Positions 34,255-46,209 are shown, counted from the stretch's first letter. The stretch: DNA of 64,000 bases from Nymphaea colorata (GCF_008831285.2 NW_022204618.1:24745-88744), one strand, 5' to 3'. Program-made: numbers and translations. Notes: a model not told the origin generated them from the letters alone.

Positions 34255-35235
34255 ATGAAGCGAGGTTCCTTAATGACGCCGTCCTCCAAGCGCGAGGCTT
34301 GGCGCAAATACCCCAGCGCCGTCATCAAATCAGACTCCCAGAATATGTTCAAGCAGCCCTCGCAGGAAAACCCGCTTGCCATCGCCCTCACCATCGCATC
34401 CACGCTCTGCTAGGCAATCATCTAACAAACCGATGAAGCCATCTAGCGCATATAGGCCCACAATTTCATCAAGAGGCTCCAGGATTGTTCCGATAATATC
34501 GAAAAGTATGTCATGGATGCTCTTGCTCCCACCTTCTAAGAAAATCATCATTCATAAATAGTCCTGAAGATGAGCCTCATCAAGCAACAGTCGATTTTCT
34601 CTGTAGCGGTGAGAAGCAAGTTTAGAAAAAAACGGTCAAAAGATAGTATGTCTGCATATCAGCCTTCAATACACCCCTAAGAGAGCTGAAACAAAAGGAA
34701 AAACTATGCACTTCCAGCAAAGAGCTGGCCATGGACAGAAAAGGAGCATCCGAAGCCAACTAGTCCCTCTTAAATCAGCGGAAAGCGAGGAAGATATCAG
34801 ATCAACGCTTCTGCAGACTTTCTATAGGGATAAATTCGCAAGAGAAGATGAGATCAATCAGGAATAGAATATACCCAAGCCTAGCTTACTCGGATGTTTA
34901 GGAAAACCAACGCAAGGGATAAGGAGCAATTCGCATTTGATTACGATGGCTAAAAAATACCCATCATAGCTTCCAATTCCCTCAAGAATAACCCCGTCAA
35001 GGTTCTAAAGACCTTCTATAAGGTGCACAAGGACAGGATGTAGCTGAAAGGAAAGAGAACTCACGAAAGCGTAAGATTTACCAAATTTCCCTAGGTGACA
35101 GCCTCAGCGAGTCACAGATTCCTCGATAACGGAACCGACCTGCACGAGTTGAAGCGAGGGATATAGCAGAACGTGCACTGGGGCGGTAAGCTGCAGTCGA
35201 TAAAGCTAATCACAGAGAACGAGTAATCGCGGTGA
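34255..35235 (+). CDS. Unrecognised helical protein
   Basis: ATG 34255, MKRGSLMTPSSKREAW, then helices (LAIALTIASTLCEAIIEQTDEAIERI), a basic middle and a C-terminus HRFLDNGTDLHELKRGIEQNVHWGGK before TGA 35233. The first 475 nt and the last 270 nt are clean frames; two frame changes lie between (near 34680 and 34965). No family recognised. Confidence 0.5.
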
Positions 35236-35286
35236 TCTAATATTGATGATGATATAACATAGCCCTGCAAATATCCATATTTAAAA

Positions 35287-35552
35287 TCACTTCTTGAAAG
35301 CCGCCTAGAGGAAACTGACTAGCTCTTCAAACACGTATTTTTGGCGGTCGTTTGCTTTCTACTTCAGTATCAATGCGTCGAGTGTTAGGGATTATGTTTC
35401 AGGTGCGAACTGGAAAGCTATGCGAACTGATAATTCCGTCTCGCGGTGGTAGGCATCCACTTAAAATTTCTACATGTCTTTTTATTTACATTTGGAGATG
35501 TTTATTCGGCTTATTAGAAATAGGAACGAATACTGCTAGGTTTTGGCAACAT
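35287..35552 (-). CDS. Small protein, 81 residues, unrecognised
   Basis: ATG 35552 to TGA 35287; removal of one 20-nt intron (35470-35489) leaves exactly 82 codons. Sequence features: MLPKPSSIRSYFEEAEETS, VDAYHRETELSVRIAFQF, DALILKEKANDRQKYVFEEL. Helical and charged, soluble. No family recognised. Confidence 0.6.
35470..35489 (-). other. 20-nt intron
   Basis: GTAAATAAAAAGACATGTAG (minus strand). A at position 15; restores a full-length frame. Confidence 0.65.
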
Positions 35553-35566
35553 TTTTCTGTTAAATT

Positions 35567-38164
35567 TCAACTGTATGACTTCACGTATGTTCCTTGCTCT
35601 TTCCGGCAGAGAGTAGGGCTTGGGCGATAGAAATCGAAGAATTTGACGATAAGGAAGGGAGGAAAAGGTTGGTTGTGAAGGTGACTGTATTTTTGCTAAA
35701 TATTGGACTTTTACTCGTAGGAGAGCTAGAGGATGGCTCTTTCCTTGAGAAATGGGGGTTATTGTTGGTGACTGTGACGACTATTTTCTCCTGCTACTGG
35801 GGTTGGATGCAGAAGACGTACTTATTGTCTATTTGGTAGTCAAGAGTGGATAGGTAGGAATGGGGCAAGTTGTAGTCTATTTTCAAGTTTTAAACCTGCT
35901 TTTATGAGTGTTGGTGAAATGGAGGATAAACTTTAGGCTCTGCTATGAGACTATTTCGGTGATGATTCCCACCTCAACTTCGTTGTCCTTCAAGAGAATG
36001 TCTTTCTTCTTGAGTCCGCACCTGCAAAGCCTGATGAAAAGCTCCTTGTTGTTTGGTCTGAGTTCCAGATACAGATCCTCGTAGTTGTTGAACCTCAGTC
36101 TTTTATCGTTGGAAAATACTTGCACTTCATTGTTGGATGTTTTTCCGGGGGATTGCATTTGCATGGTGCGGCTCTTGACGAACTGTTCACTGCGATTGTT
36201 GTTCACTTCGTCTTTGCGCTATCCTATTTCCTTCAGTTTTCCCTGATAGCGTTTCAGCTACTATCTCAAGCCGAGAGTTTCGATCTCTTTCAAGTCTAGA
36301 GACTTCCTCAACTACAATTGCTTTTGCTTCAGTGTTTATTCTCGTTCTAAAGGTTTTAGTTTGCCTTCGTAAGTGCGGAGAGTCGTTGATCATGCTTATT
36401 GCGTTAGTTGATTAGTTCCGATTTATAGAGGCCGGCTAGTCAGAATAGTTTTGGATTTGTTTTTAGGATTTGCGTAATTACGCTTTGGCTCGCTATATGG
36501 CGCTATCTTTCTCTTTGATTGTGGCCTCAAGAGCAGTCAGCTACTTTTAGAAACTGGTGCGGCAGACTTCAACTGGGAAAGCTTCTCATTTTATATCTAA
36601 AGTTTCTTCACCTTTGTGAGAAGCTGGTTGCGTTAGGACTCCAAATCACGCTCTCTTGCAGTACTGTAGTTATAGGCTGAAAGCTCCTACTACAGGTTGG
36701 CCACCTTTGCTCTTAATCTTTCGTTTTCTTTCTACAGTTCCTTCTCGAACGCTCCGCGATCTTGCTGTCCTCGCTTGACTTCGCTTTTGATCAACAGAAT
36801 CCTGCTCTCGTAGTCCTCGATCAGCTTTGCCTTTTACTTGTCAGCGTTGGACTTTATAATGACCAACTCATTGGACTTTTGCTCCAACTAGACAAGGAGT
36901 GAGTTTATTTTGGTCTTGTATTCGAACTATTGCCTCTTGAGCAGTTCCTCAGGCCGCTCTGCTTCGCTGTGGAGCGATTGGTTGACTTTGCTCGGCTCTG
37001 CTTCTGGTTGGCGTTGTTGGGGGTGCGTGTTTTGGCGAATTTGCTATATTTTTGGTCGATGCTGATATCCTCCTGCTGGAAGTTTTCGATCTCCACATCT
37101 TCCGAAATGCACCTCTGCAAAAATTACTCATAGTTGATGAGACTGCTGTTCAAGAAACCGAAATTGATTAGATATCCCTCGATCCACTTCTTCTCCTCCT
37201 TGGTGAGACTCTTCCTGGCGCTGTCCAGCTCGTACATTTCCTGCACCTTTTTGTTGATTTCTCGCAGATCCCCCATCTTTCTGCCCTTCTACGTTCTGAG
37301 ACTGTTCAGGTAGCTCATCAGTTCGCTGATTTTATTCAATCCTCTAGTCTAGCCGGTATACTATTCCACTACTCCTTGCCGTGGTTGCTCGTTCACTTGC
37401 TTCTATTTTCAATTTGAAAGCTTTTGTTATGACCTTATATGCTTGCTCTCGATGATGTTCGATTATCTCCAGACTGCGACTGTTGCACTTACGATGGGAT
37501 TCCGGAGTAGGCTGAGTCGTAAGAGTCAGTGAAAAACTCCATCTTGTACATATTCTTGAATCTCTTTAAGACTAAGCATACTTTTAGGTGTCGGATTGCT
37601 TGTAATAGTGGAAGGAAGTGGGGAATTTGACTCCTCTATCCACTAGATTTTGGTAAGCCTGGCTATATGCTTTCCTGACCGTTGGAGTCCAAGGGGATCC
37701 ACCGAGCCCAGTGGTACAAAGATTCCAAGCTGAGGATCAAGAATGTCGATCCAAATGTGTCGATTTGCTTTTTATCATCCTCACTTGGCGCTTTCAAATA
37801 GGCTTCATCACTATAAGCTTACAGGGATGGTCATGAAAGTAAGTTTAGCCCCTGTCGGGGTCTGAGGAGGTGAGCTCGTGCGAGCATATCTTGGTCAGCT
37901 GGGGGATCAGCTTCTCGACTCGCTTCACCACGTCCTACTGTCCGAGCACCATGATGTCTCTGACGAACTGCGTGCAAGTTGATTTACTCGTAGCGCCAAT
38001 ACCTTGGTGACGATTTTTTCGTTTTTATCGGCGAGGATGATTTCGACCTAGCGCAGTACCACGTCTAGCGTTCCTTCATCTCCGTTTTATATTTCGTTCT
38101 TGAAGGTGACTGCGCGTTTGTAAGCACTGAAATCTTCCAAGGCCTTGCGAAATTCCCACTGCAT
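35567..38164 (-). CDS. Coiled-coil protein with N-terminal VHS/ENTH-like domain
   Basis: Starts MQWEFRKALEDFSAYKRAVTF at 38164. Residues 1-190 look like the VHS/ENTH-type helical solenoid of ciliate coiled-coil proteins (DEGTLDVVLREVEIILADKNEKIVTK, FVRDIMVLGQEDVVKRVEKLIPQLTKICSH, FLILSLESLYHWARWIP). They are followed by Ser/Glu-rich linkers, a central coiled coil (about 36200-37100) and a C-terminal domain LRFNNYEDLYLELRPNNKELFIRLCRCGLKKKD. A TGA at 35883 ends the clear frame; a further open stretch (NLPHSYLSTLDYQIDNKYVFCIQ) down to TGA 35567 may be its tail after a 19-nt intron or a separate gene. Several frame changes in the N-terminal domain (37960, 37830) unresolved. Probably a membrane- or cytoskeleton-linked scaffold. 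Confidence 0.6.
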
Positions 38165-38477
38165 TATTATATAAATCCAACTTTCGAAACTTGGTAAAAT
38201 TATTTGGATTTCGAAATAGAGGAAAGAGAGGGTTGCTTATAGTTGGTTGGTATCGTGTTTGATGTAGGTGTTATGATTATTGTTGATGCTTTCTATAGAT
38301 TTATGGATAATAATGATCTAATTTCTTAGCAATTAATGGAATGTTGTTTGGGTTTTAGTTAATCATTTACTATCTGTTTGAAAGCTTTCTTTGGCATAGT
38401 GCTCTATGGATGGTGACTGATTCTTGAGGCTACATCATTCATAATGGATGTAGATTGATAGAAAATACTATTATTAA
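38165..38477. other. Intergenic region
   Basis: About 310 nt, AT-rich, no gene recognised; holds the promoter of the VHS-like gene and the 3' end of the kinase gene. Confidence 0.5.
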
Positions 38478-39703
38478 TCAATTGCTTGATGAAGATAGCC
38501 ATTTCATCTGCTGTATCTACCTGGCTGTTGGTCTTTCCGAAGGCTTTACCTTCAGGATCCTCTTTACGAAGTCCATAAACTATTGGTCTTTGGTTTTTTT
38601 GAATTCTAATTTTCCCCTATTGACCAGTCTTTCCAGTTAGTTGTAGGTTTCTGCCTTAAAGGGATGCCTTCCCTCTGCTAGTGCATAGACCACCACTCCA
38701 TATGACCACACATCAGCCTGCTCTCCTTCATACTATTTTCTGCTAATCACTTCGGGGGCCATATAATTGGGAGTTCCGCAAATAACGGTCAATTTTTGAT
38801 TCTTATGGGCTATGTAAAGGAAAAATTACTTAGCAGCTGAATCCGAAGTCGATCAGTTTCACTTTGTCCTGATGGATGAGCACGTTTTGCAGTTTTATAT
38901 CCTGTGAACGATGTTGCGATCGTGGATATAGATGAGGGCCTCGAGTAGTTGCGCTGAAATGTCTCTCACTTTGGTGAGAGAGAGTGGGTAATTGTGTTTA
39001 ACGTATTCAAGGAGAGACTAGTAGCCTGCAAACTCGACAACCAAGCTAATTTTGGTCAAAGTTTCCACGCTTTCGTACATCTTCAGGACTGAATCATGGC
39101 GAAGGTGCTGCATGATGTTGATCTCCTTTCTGATGTTCTTGAACTTGTGGGGATCCTTGTTCATCTTGAACTTCTCATACACTTTTATTGCAACTAACTA
39201 CTCCACTGCTTCCTATTCATGACTCTATGCCTATTCTACGTTTGGTTGGTCTTCCTGTTTCTATTCCGTGCTTTATTGGTTTGCCTCGATGAGTGATTCT
39301 TCCTTCCTTAGCATCAAAGCATTGTTATTCTATGCTTCAGATCCTTCGATGGGTTTGCCGACGCTTTCCTCCAATTCTCTCTCTTTGAGAGGAGAGGGCG
39401 ACCGTTATGCTGGCTTTTTCTGTATCCTTTTAGCTAGAAACACAGTACTGAAACTTCCCTTTCCCAGCTATTTATGATTTGGTATTTGTTCAGGTAGTTG
39501 TTATTATCCTCATGGTTGAAGACGTTCTGTCTCTTGAAGCTCAGGCTTGTCCTGCCGAAGGACGAGGAAGGGGATTCGGGCTTGAAGAAAGTGCGTCGCA
39601 TGGTGCTGTTGTCGCCCTGGTCGATGGAGGAGAGACGGTTTCTCGCTGGCCCTGTGTAGAAGCTAGTGGCGGTGCTACTCATTTTCTTATCTCTGGCCTT
39701 CAT
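38478..39703 (-). CDS. CAMK/SNF1-like serine/threonine protein kinase
   Basis: N-terminal Ser-rich extension (MKARDKKMSSTATSFYTG, possibly longer upstream), then a kinase domain: glycine loop LGKGSFSTV, a long acidic insert, VAIKVYEKF (catalytic Lys), IRKEINIM (alpha-C Glu), HR-DIKLQNVLI (catalytic loop; one base missing at the D), IDFGFSC (DFG), CGTPNYMAPEV, ADVWSYGVVVYAL and the C-terminal RPTAREIQQMKWL, where E is a TAG codon. TGA 38478. One 20-nt intron at 38810-38829 follows DFG. The 90-residue acidic insert between the glycine loop and the catalytic Lys is unusual. Confidence 0.85.
38810..38829 (-). other. 20-nt intron in kinase gene
   Basis: GTAATTTTTCCTTTACATAG (minus strand), just after the DFG motif. 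A at position 15. One further base is needed to restore frame exactly. Confidence 0.7.
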
Positions 39704-39962
39704 GCGCTAGAGCACCACTTGCTGTTGCGAGTAGAAGTCACTATAATGCCTTGGTGAGCCTTTGGAGGCATTTCGAGTGGGCGAGGGGAGTTGGACTGGC
39801 TTGACCTACCTAAACCTGAAGTAAGTCTTTCTGAGTGGGCCGGTGGAGGATTACTTCTTGCAGAGGACGGCGGGCTATCCGGATTTTGGCGACTGCTGTC
39901 TGCCGGTGATCATTATAAGAATAATTTTAATATATCGCTGCTGGCCCACAGTTAGATTAGAG

Positions 39963-40750
39963 ATGGAAAGTTACGAATTAACCATGCTCCAGGAGGAATT
40001 CAAAAAAAGACAGGACGCTCTCAAGGAAATCGACCAACAGTTGGCTCGGTAACTCACCAGACAGACCGTTTTGGAGGAATTGTATGGAGAATCAAATGCT
40101 AGTGCCTCGGAAAAGTCAAGGTCCGTGCTCAGTGAAAGCTCTATTTCGCAAGGACAATCGTCAAATGCATCGGTAAGCTCTTAGTTTTTGAAAAAATAAA
40201 TACATAATGTGTACTCCTACATGCGATAGATAAATTAAGATGCTCCTAACTAGACGCATATAAAGACTAAGATAATTCACCATCCCAAAAGGTAAGCAAG
40301 TTCTCATGGGTAATAAACGCAAAAGGAGGAAAAGTATGATTAAATGCCTTCTTTTCACTTTTGGCAAGCAAAGGATAACGATGTGACAATCAAGCCTGTC
40401 GACTATGAACAGATGAGGATGAGGAAGCAATAGGAATAGTCGCAGAGAAAGAGATAAATGATCGAATTTCTATAGGCAAAGTAATCGGTTAGGATGCAAA
40501 ATTTACAATAGGAACGCTTAAAGATAAGGGAATAATTGCTAAAATAGCGAAACTTTAACAGACAGAATATTCAATCACCCTCAGGGCAAAGCAGATAAAG
40601 ACATATGAGACTAGCATCCCAATTCCAAACAGCAATACATTGAAGGCCTAGCGAAATATGGAATTGAATCGATTGCTAAAACAAGTGCAGAATGGGCAGA
40701 GAAAGACAAGCAAACTGATATAAAGGACAAGAATGGCTTCTTTCAAATGA
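39963..40750 (+). CDS. Charged coiled-coil protein, unrecognised
   Basis: ATG 39963: MESYELTMLQEEFKKRQDAL, a Ser-rich linker, then Gln/Glu/Arg/Lys-rich coil (EEESQRKREMIEFLEAKE, LQEERLKIREELLKE). About 220 codons in one frame to TGA near 40629, then a probable frame change and KLIERTRMASFK before TGA 40748. The very high density of TAA/TAG here is typical of Glu-rich coils under this code. Function unknown. Confidence 0.55.
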
Positions 40751-41060
40751 TTTACCTTTAAACTGCTACTTCCTCTATTCGTTCATTGCCATCTTAGCTT
40801 TAATCCGATTATTTCCACGGTGAAATAGTTACTTTAATGGCATAATTTATACTTATTAGTTACTCGATCTTACACAAGCATCAAACCCACTTCATTTCCT
40901 TCCAAACCTTAATTGCCTTCCCATCCTCCACTTCTTCATCTCTTCTCCTCAAAGCCCCACCCAGAGCCGTCGACTGAGTTTATAAATTGACCGTTAGTCC
41001 GTGCAGTGCTTTGGTTAACAATATTATTATTCATAAATTTTTTATTTCAAAATATTGAGC

Positions 41061-44000
41061 ATGTATGGCCAACCTCAGGGTCCCGGTCGATTCCCGAGCC
41101 AGGCCCACCAGCAGCAGCAATACCAAGGCTATCCCGGCCAGCAAATGGGGCAACCGCAATACCGGCAACCCAACTACCAGGGTAACATGAATCCGCATGG
41201 ACAGGGCTACATGGGCCAGCCCTAGGCCATGCAAAACCCACAGCGAGGCAGTCACGCGAGCAACTACCAGAACGCAGGCAAGAACGCGGCCCTAATGCAA
41301 CCGCCGGCGCTGAATGCTGAAGAACCGATGGATACGAATTCCCAGTTTTTCCACCAGAGGGGACCGATGACGATGAGCAACAACCAGCACTCGGAGTTCG
41401 ACACCTACCACCAGCAGGAGGAGGATCCGATGTGGACGCAGGAGGCGCAGATCGCCAGCATGTTCTGGGAGCAGCGCTGCATGACCATGCTGGAAAGATT
41501 CTAATGGTTCTACGAGCGGTTCCAGATCCTGAGGAACGACCATTTGACCCTCAGCGAGGAGATGCAGAAGATGGACTCGGAGGAGGAGTGGCATATCTTC
41601 CAGCAGCACCACGAGGAGTTCCACGAAAAGTAAGTTTCTACCTATCTGCAGGATCGACGAAATGTAGCAGGAGCTCTCTGCAGTTTTGGGATAGAACGAG
41701 CAGCTCCTCCAGCAGAGACGCACGCAGGACAGCGAAGGAGTGTGGGAACAGCGCTACCAAGAGCTTCTCGGCAAGTAAGGAACGCTTAACCTAGTTTTAA
41801 GTCCCTCCAGGAGGAAATGGCGCACATGGAGTCCAGCGGCGGAGGGGAGGAGTCCCGCCTGAGCAATACCGCCAGTTGGAGGAGCACTGCGCCGAGCTGG
41901 AGTACCAATACGAGCAGGCCTTCAACGAGTTGAAGATGCACAGGGAGGGCGGGCTCACCGCCGAGATCGAGAACCAGATGCACGCCTACATGGAGGAAAT
42001 CGAGTCGCAGAAGGAAAAGCTGCACACCCTCCACAGCGAAAACGTGGAACTGCAGAAGATGCTCGAGGACTTCGAGGCCGAGAACGACCAGCTCAAGCAG
42101 GAGAAGTACCGGAGCGGAGTCGACCGCAACAAGTTCGAGGACTCATCAGGCAAGTGGAACTGAAGGAGCAGGAAATCCACTCTCTTCAGGAAGAGTTCAA
42201 GACGCGAGCGGCCCCCCAAGCCAATACGTCCCACTACGAGCGGACCATCCAATAGAAAAACCAATAGATCGAATAGCTGAGGCGGCAGCTCAACGACAAG
42301 AACAGCCAGATAAGCGAAATCACTCTCTCCAATAGCAAGCTGGAGCAACTAGAAAGTAGCACGCGAGCCAAGGCCAAAAACGATCTGGAGCAGGAACGCA
42401 AAAACCAAGAGAAGAAAATAGCAGAATACGAGCAAAAGATTACGGAACTCAAGAATGAACTTCAAAGCAACGACCAATCCTCCAAGATCGATAATCTGTA
42501 GAAGAAACTCTCATACTCCAGCCAAGAAGTTGCCAATCTCAACGACACACTCAAGAAAAAGAATCAAGAACTCATAGAGCTCAGAAGCCTCACCTATGAG
42601 ATCGACAAGTTGAAAGAAACGCAAGCCGACCTGCTCAGGCCGCAGACGAAAGGACAGGCTTGCCGAATCCCTCAGGAAGAAGGGGGCGGAGTGGCGCAGA
42701 TGCACCAGGAGATCGAAAAACTAACTGGCCTTATCAACGAGCAGAACAGCAAAAGACAGGAATACAGCACTCGCAACCTTCGCTCGTAGATCGAAGATTT
42801 GACCGACCAGCTGAGGAGGAGCGAGGGATAGGCCAACAGGGTAAGAGCATTGTCTCTCTAAAGGAAGAGTATGTGGCTAAGCTTTAGTAGGATCTAAGGC
42901 AAACTCGATAAAAACTGATAGTGGTGGAGCAGCTGCTGGAATCAGAGCGCGAAAGCTGGCATGAGAAGGAGGTGAGACTCAGCGCCAAATCCCACGACTA
43001 CAGCGACCGCATCCGAGCCTTGGACTACGAATTTAACCTGCAGATGAAGGACACCCTTGAGCGAGAAGTGAGCACGCTTCGAAAGCAAAACGCTGAGAGG
43101 CAGGAAGCCATCCGAGCATTATAGGAAAAGTAGCTGATCCTCTCTTCCCAGCTGTCCGTATACCAGAAGCAGGAAAACAACTACAACAAGGATCTATCCC
43201 TCCAGAAAGAGAAGGAAAAGTCACTGCAATCCACCATCGAATCGCAAGCCAAACGATACAAGGAACTAGAGCTGAGTCTCAAGAGGAAAGAAGAGGAAAT
43301 TTCCCTAAGCCAGCAAAGGATCAAAGATGCCGTCGAGGAATCATCCTCACTAAGACTGCAAATCGACGAGCATGAGAAGCTGATTAAGACCAAGAGCAAG
43401 GCCATTAGGGAGCTTCAGGAGCAGCTCAAGCTCAGCATGCGAGGGAAGGGGAAGCTGATAAGCTGGCCATCGAAAATGCGCGTCTCCAGATGACCATTTA
43501 ATCCTTGGAGCGCGAAAGAGCTCAAGAAGAGTCTCCGCTTGCCAAGAGCAAGGGACTGTCGGTCAACAAGAGCAAGAAGCAGCTGGAGTCCCAGTAGAAC
43601 ATGATCGCCGAGCTGTGGAAGGAAAACTAGTACCTAAAGGAGGAAATCGCTAAAATCCTAAATAAAACCGCTGAAAATACCACCTACACTGGCAAGGACA
43701 GCAGCAAGCTTGTCCCGCTGGACCTGAATAAACGCTTAAACGAATTCAACAAAAGACTGCAACTCACCATCTCCAACCCGGGAGGACAGCTATCGAGAAC
43801 TGAGTCCAGAAGACCATCGTCTTGTGGGAAAAGGAGCGGAGCCAGCTCATCAGCCACTACTAGAGCTAAATTAACTCTCTAAAGCAGCAGCTGGAGAGCA
43901 AGAGAATGGGAGGATCGCAGATCAGCAACAGTGATCTTGCGAACAGCAAAAAATTGTTCATTGGCGGTCTTGAGTCAGAGGCTCTCAGGGAGGAAATCAA

Positions 44001-44552
44001 CTTTTTGAAACAGAAACTGCAAGAACAGGAAGAAAGAAACAAGCATTTGATCTCAGTCAACGAAGACCTGAGAGGAAAGATCGATTCCATGCTCAAGATA
44101 AAGCAAAACAACTCCACTCTCAACTACTATAAAGAGGAACTGCAAAGAGCTTAGACAGAAAAGGAAGGCCTTAAGGAGCGGCTCCGTAAGGCTGCTGAGG
44201 AAATCAGAGAGTATAAGCTGTAATTGGGAGCCAAGAATACCAAACTCACGCAAGAGCACGACTTCAAAGTGATGCAGCTCGAAATTCTGCTCCAGGAGCA
44301 GTCAGAAAGATTTCTCTCCTCCAAGGCGAAAAGGCAGCAGCTACTAACGAAAGGGCCACTCTCGAGCACGAGCAAAACATTCGATCCCTCAATAGGTATC
44401 AACCGTCCAGGATCGACGAAGTTGTGAGCGGGTACACTCCCAAGTCGAATCAGTACAAGTCTGGCATGCAGCAGGAGTTTGGATCTGTTTTGGGAAATCT
44501 CTCGGGGTATGAGTCGCCGAAGGGAAGGTAAAAATTGTTTAATTTAGTGTGA
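41061..44552 (+). CDS. Large coiled-coil protein with Gln/Pro-rich head
   Basis: Starts MYGQPQGPGRFPSQAHQQQ at 41061, a disordered Gln/Pro/Gly-rich head, then a helical domain (MFWEQRCMTMLERFEWFYERF) and about 900 residues of coiled coil (DEMEQELSAVLGENEQLLQQ; YTGKDSSKLVPLDLNKRLNEF). The C-terminus is Ser/Gly-rich (SGYTPKSNQYKSGMQQEFGS) to TGA 44550. Introns: 22 nt at 41640-41661 and 20 nt at 41775-41794. Frame changes at about 41858, 42142, 42840, 43445, 43800 and 44335 remain; some may be indels. Likely cytoskeletal or basal-body scaffold (inference). Codon bias shows more C/G at third positions than the AT-rich neighbours. Confidence 0.75.
41640..41661 (+). other. 22-nt intron
   Basis: Starts GTAAGTTTC and ends TCTGCAG; joins EEFHE to KIDEMEQEL. 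A at position 15 counted from the 5' end, with a 3' tail two bases longer than usual. Confidence 0.9.
41775..41794 (+). other. 20-nt intron
   Basis: GTAAGGAACGCTTAACCTAG; joins RYQELLG to NFKSLQEEM. A at position 15. Confidence 0.88.
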
Positions 44553-44883
44553 ACATTGCAGCGAGTGGAGTGAGGGGGCAAGGAAGCAAATATAACTATT
44601 GAAATGATGAACCATTACATTTTGATTTTGATGTTTAAATTAGCAGAATAGAGATGAGGGCATGGGATTATTCACTTAAGGGTGCAGGATCGAGTAAGGA
44701 TGAATAGATGTGGTAAATTCCTCAATTAATTGCATTTTATTGATTAAATTATGAGAAATGCATATTTTACCGTTTTCGATTAATCCATGTGAGCAAATTG
44801 ATTTCCTTTCAAACCAAGCTCAACTGAAAAGGAGTTGCGTTTGATCTAAACGATAAATGTTCTCACATATTTAATATAATAAT
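44553..44883. other. Intergenic region
   Basis: About 330 nt, AT-rich, no gene seen; probably the promoter of the MGC gene downstream. Confidence 0.5.
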
Positions 44884-45284
44884 ATGGGATGCTTTTCGAG
44901 CAAAGATGAGCAGAGGGGATTATAGGAGATGCCTAGATCTTAGTCCAGACTGAATGTTTAAAAGCTATAGAGGAAAATGAGTAAAAATTCAAGATAAAGC
45001 AGCAACCTTCGTTCCAAAATGCAGAAATCAAATAAGAGCTTCCGATTGAACAAATAATCAAGCGACAGGGCGAAACAGTGGCAAATCTATCCGAAGGGAA
45101 GGGGAAGCCTCCTGCTTTCTTCCTACCGTTGACTCCAAAACGCCTTAAAATGGAAAGCCAATTCCAAAAATATTTTAATCCTTAGAATGTGGAACCATTC
45201 AATGAATTCCCATACTCCTGTATCAGATAACTATATTTACATTATTACCAGCTCTTATATATAATTCTTTCACCAACCACATGA
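44884..45284 (+). CDS. Small basic protein with MGC lipidation signal
   Basis: Begins MGCFSSKDEQ: Gly2 for N-myristoylation and Cys3 for palmitoylation, a classical dual signal for membrane attachment. The body is Ser/Lys/Arg-rich (RKMSKNSRESSNLRSKMQKS). After a frame change near 45100 it continues PAFFLPLTPKRLKMESQFQKYF..NVEPFNEFPYSC and runs to TGA 45282. Function unknown; perhaps a membrane-bound kinase substrate or scaffold. If the second frame is right, its TGA overlaps the ATG of the next gene (ATGA at 45281). Confidence 0.55.
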
Positions 45285-46209
45285 AAAACAACCAAATCTG
45301 CCGCTACTTTCTGCAGGGCAAATGTCGCTTTGGAGAGAAGTGCTTCAACAGTCACGATTACGCCCAAGCCGGCCTCGTATAAGGCCTGATGATCCGCCAC
45401 GCTTAGTCAGAGTTCAATAGGCTTACCTAGTACTATCCCTTCGAGGCATTTAAGGGAGAAGAATGCAAGCAGAAATTGCAATTCAACGAATCCTTGATCG
45501 ATTGTCCTTTGAGTCACAACGGAAGGGAACAGGCGAAGAGTGTCAAACTGGGAGTCAAATAAATCGATATTGTCTTCATTTCTCCCCTCACGAGAGCCTT
45601 GGAAACCGCAGAAATCATCATCAAGAGCAACAAGCTGAAGGCAAAGCATTTGATTGTCCTGCCTTAGCTGACTGAAGTCCTTTCCAAGATCTGCGATTTC
45701 AGCTCCTCGCTGGAATAAAAGAGAAAGAAGTTTCCCGGGTTTGACTTCGGAGAGATGAGCCGGTTAATGAAGGAAAACGACCACTTGAAGGGGGAGGGAG
45801 AGTGGCAGGACTTGCTGGTGGACATGGACTACTATTAGCACATCTAAAGGGAAATCCCCTATGGAGAAAGGTACATGTCCATCTCCAAAACATCTTCCCC
45901 ACTCCGCTATAAAGTAGCTAGCGCTGCTTTAACCGAAGCCTGAAGGCTTTTGAGACCATCAAGACGATAAGCCAGAACTTGAAGGCGAAGCGAGTGATGC
46001 TGATCTCGCACAACCGCATCTTGAAGTACCTGGACGGACGCTACGCGAACGGAAAGGCATCGAGTTTCGCCAACTGCTAGATGCGCAAATCCTATTCTGA
46101 TTTTTAACAAATATATCTCCTTTCTTTCCCTATCAGGCCAACCTTCCACGAGAGGATGCTGCCTTTTTATTTTTATTATCCAATCCGCGATAATGTATAA
46201 CATTGCTGA
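45281..46209 (+). CDS. CCCH zinc finger fused to histidine-phosphatase domain
   Basis: ATG 45281. Residues 4-23: NQICRYFLQGKCRFGEKCFN followed by SH, a CCCH finger (C-x7-C-x5-C-x3-H) of RNA-binding type. Residues 30-300: phosphoglycerate-mutase/histidine-phosphatase fold with LMIRHAESEFN (catalytic RH), SPLTRALETAEII, LPELTEVLSKICDFSS and the second histidine in VMLISHNRILKYLDG. The catalytic core (R-H ... R ... H) looks complete. A frame change lies near 45905. TGA 46207. A phosphatase with an RNA-binding finger suggests an RNA- or nucleotide-linked substrate, but this is inference. Confidence 0.75.

Noticed and set aside
39830-39962. Extra upstream exons for the kinase (minus) and coiled-coil (plus) genes
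   Set aside because: A GTTTAGG...CCAG 20-mer on the minus strand fits the intron pattern, but it does not join usable frames.
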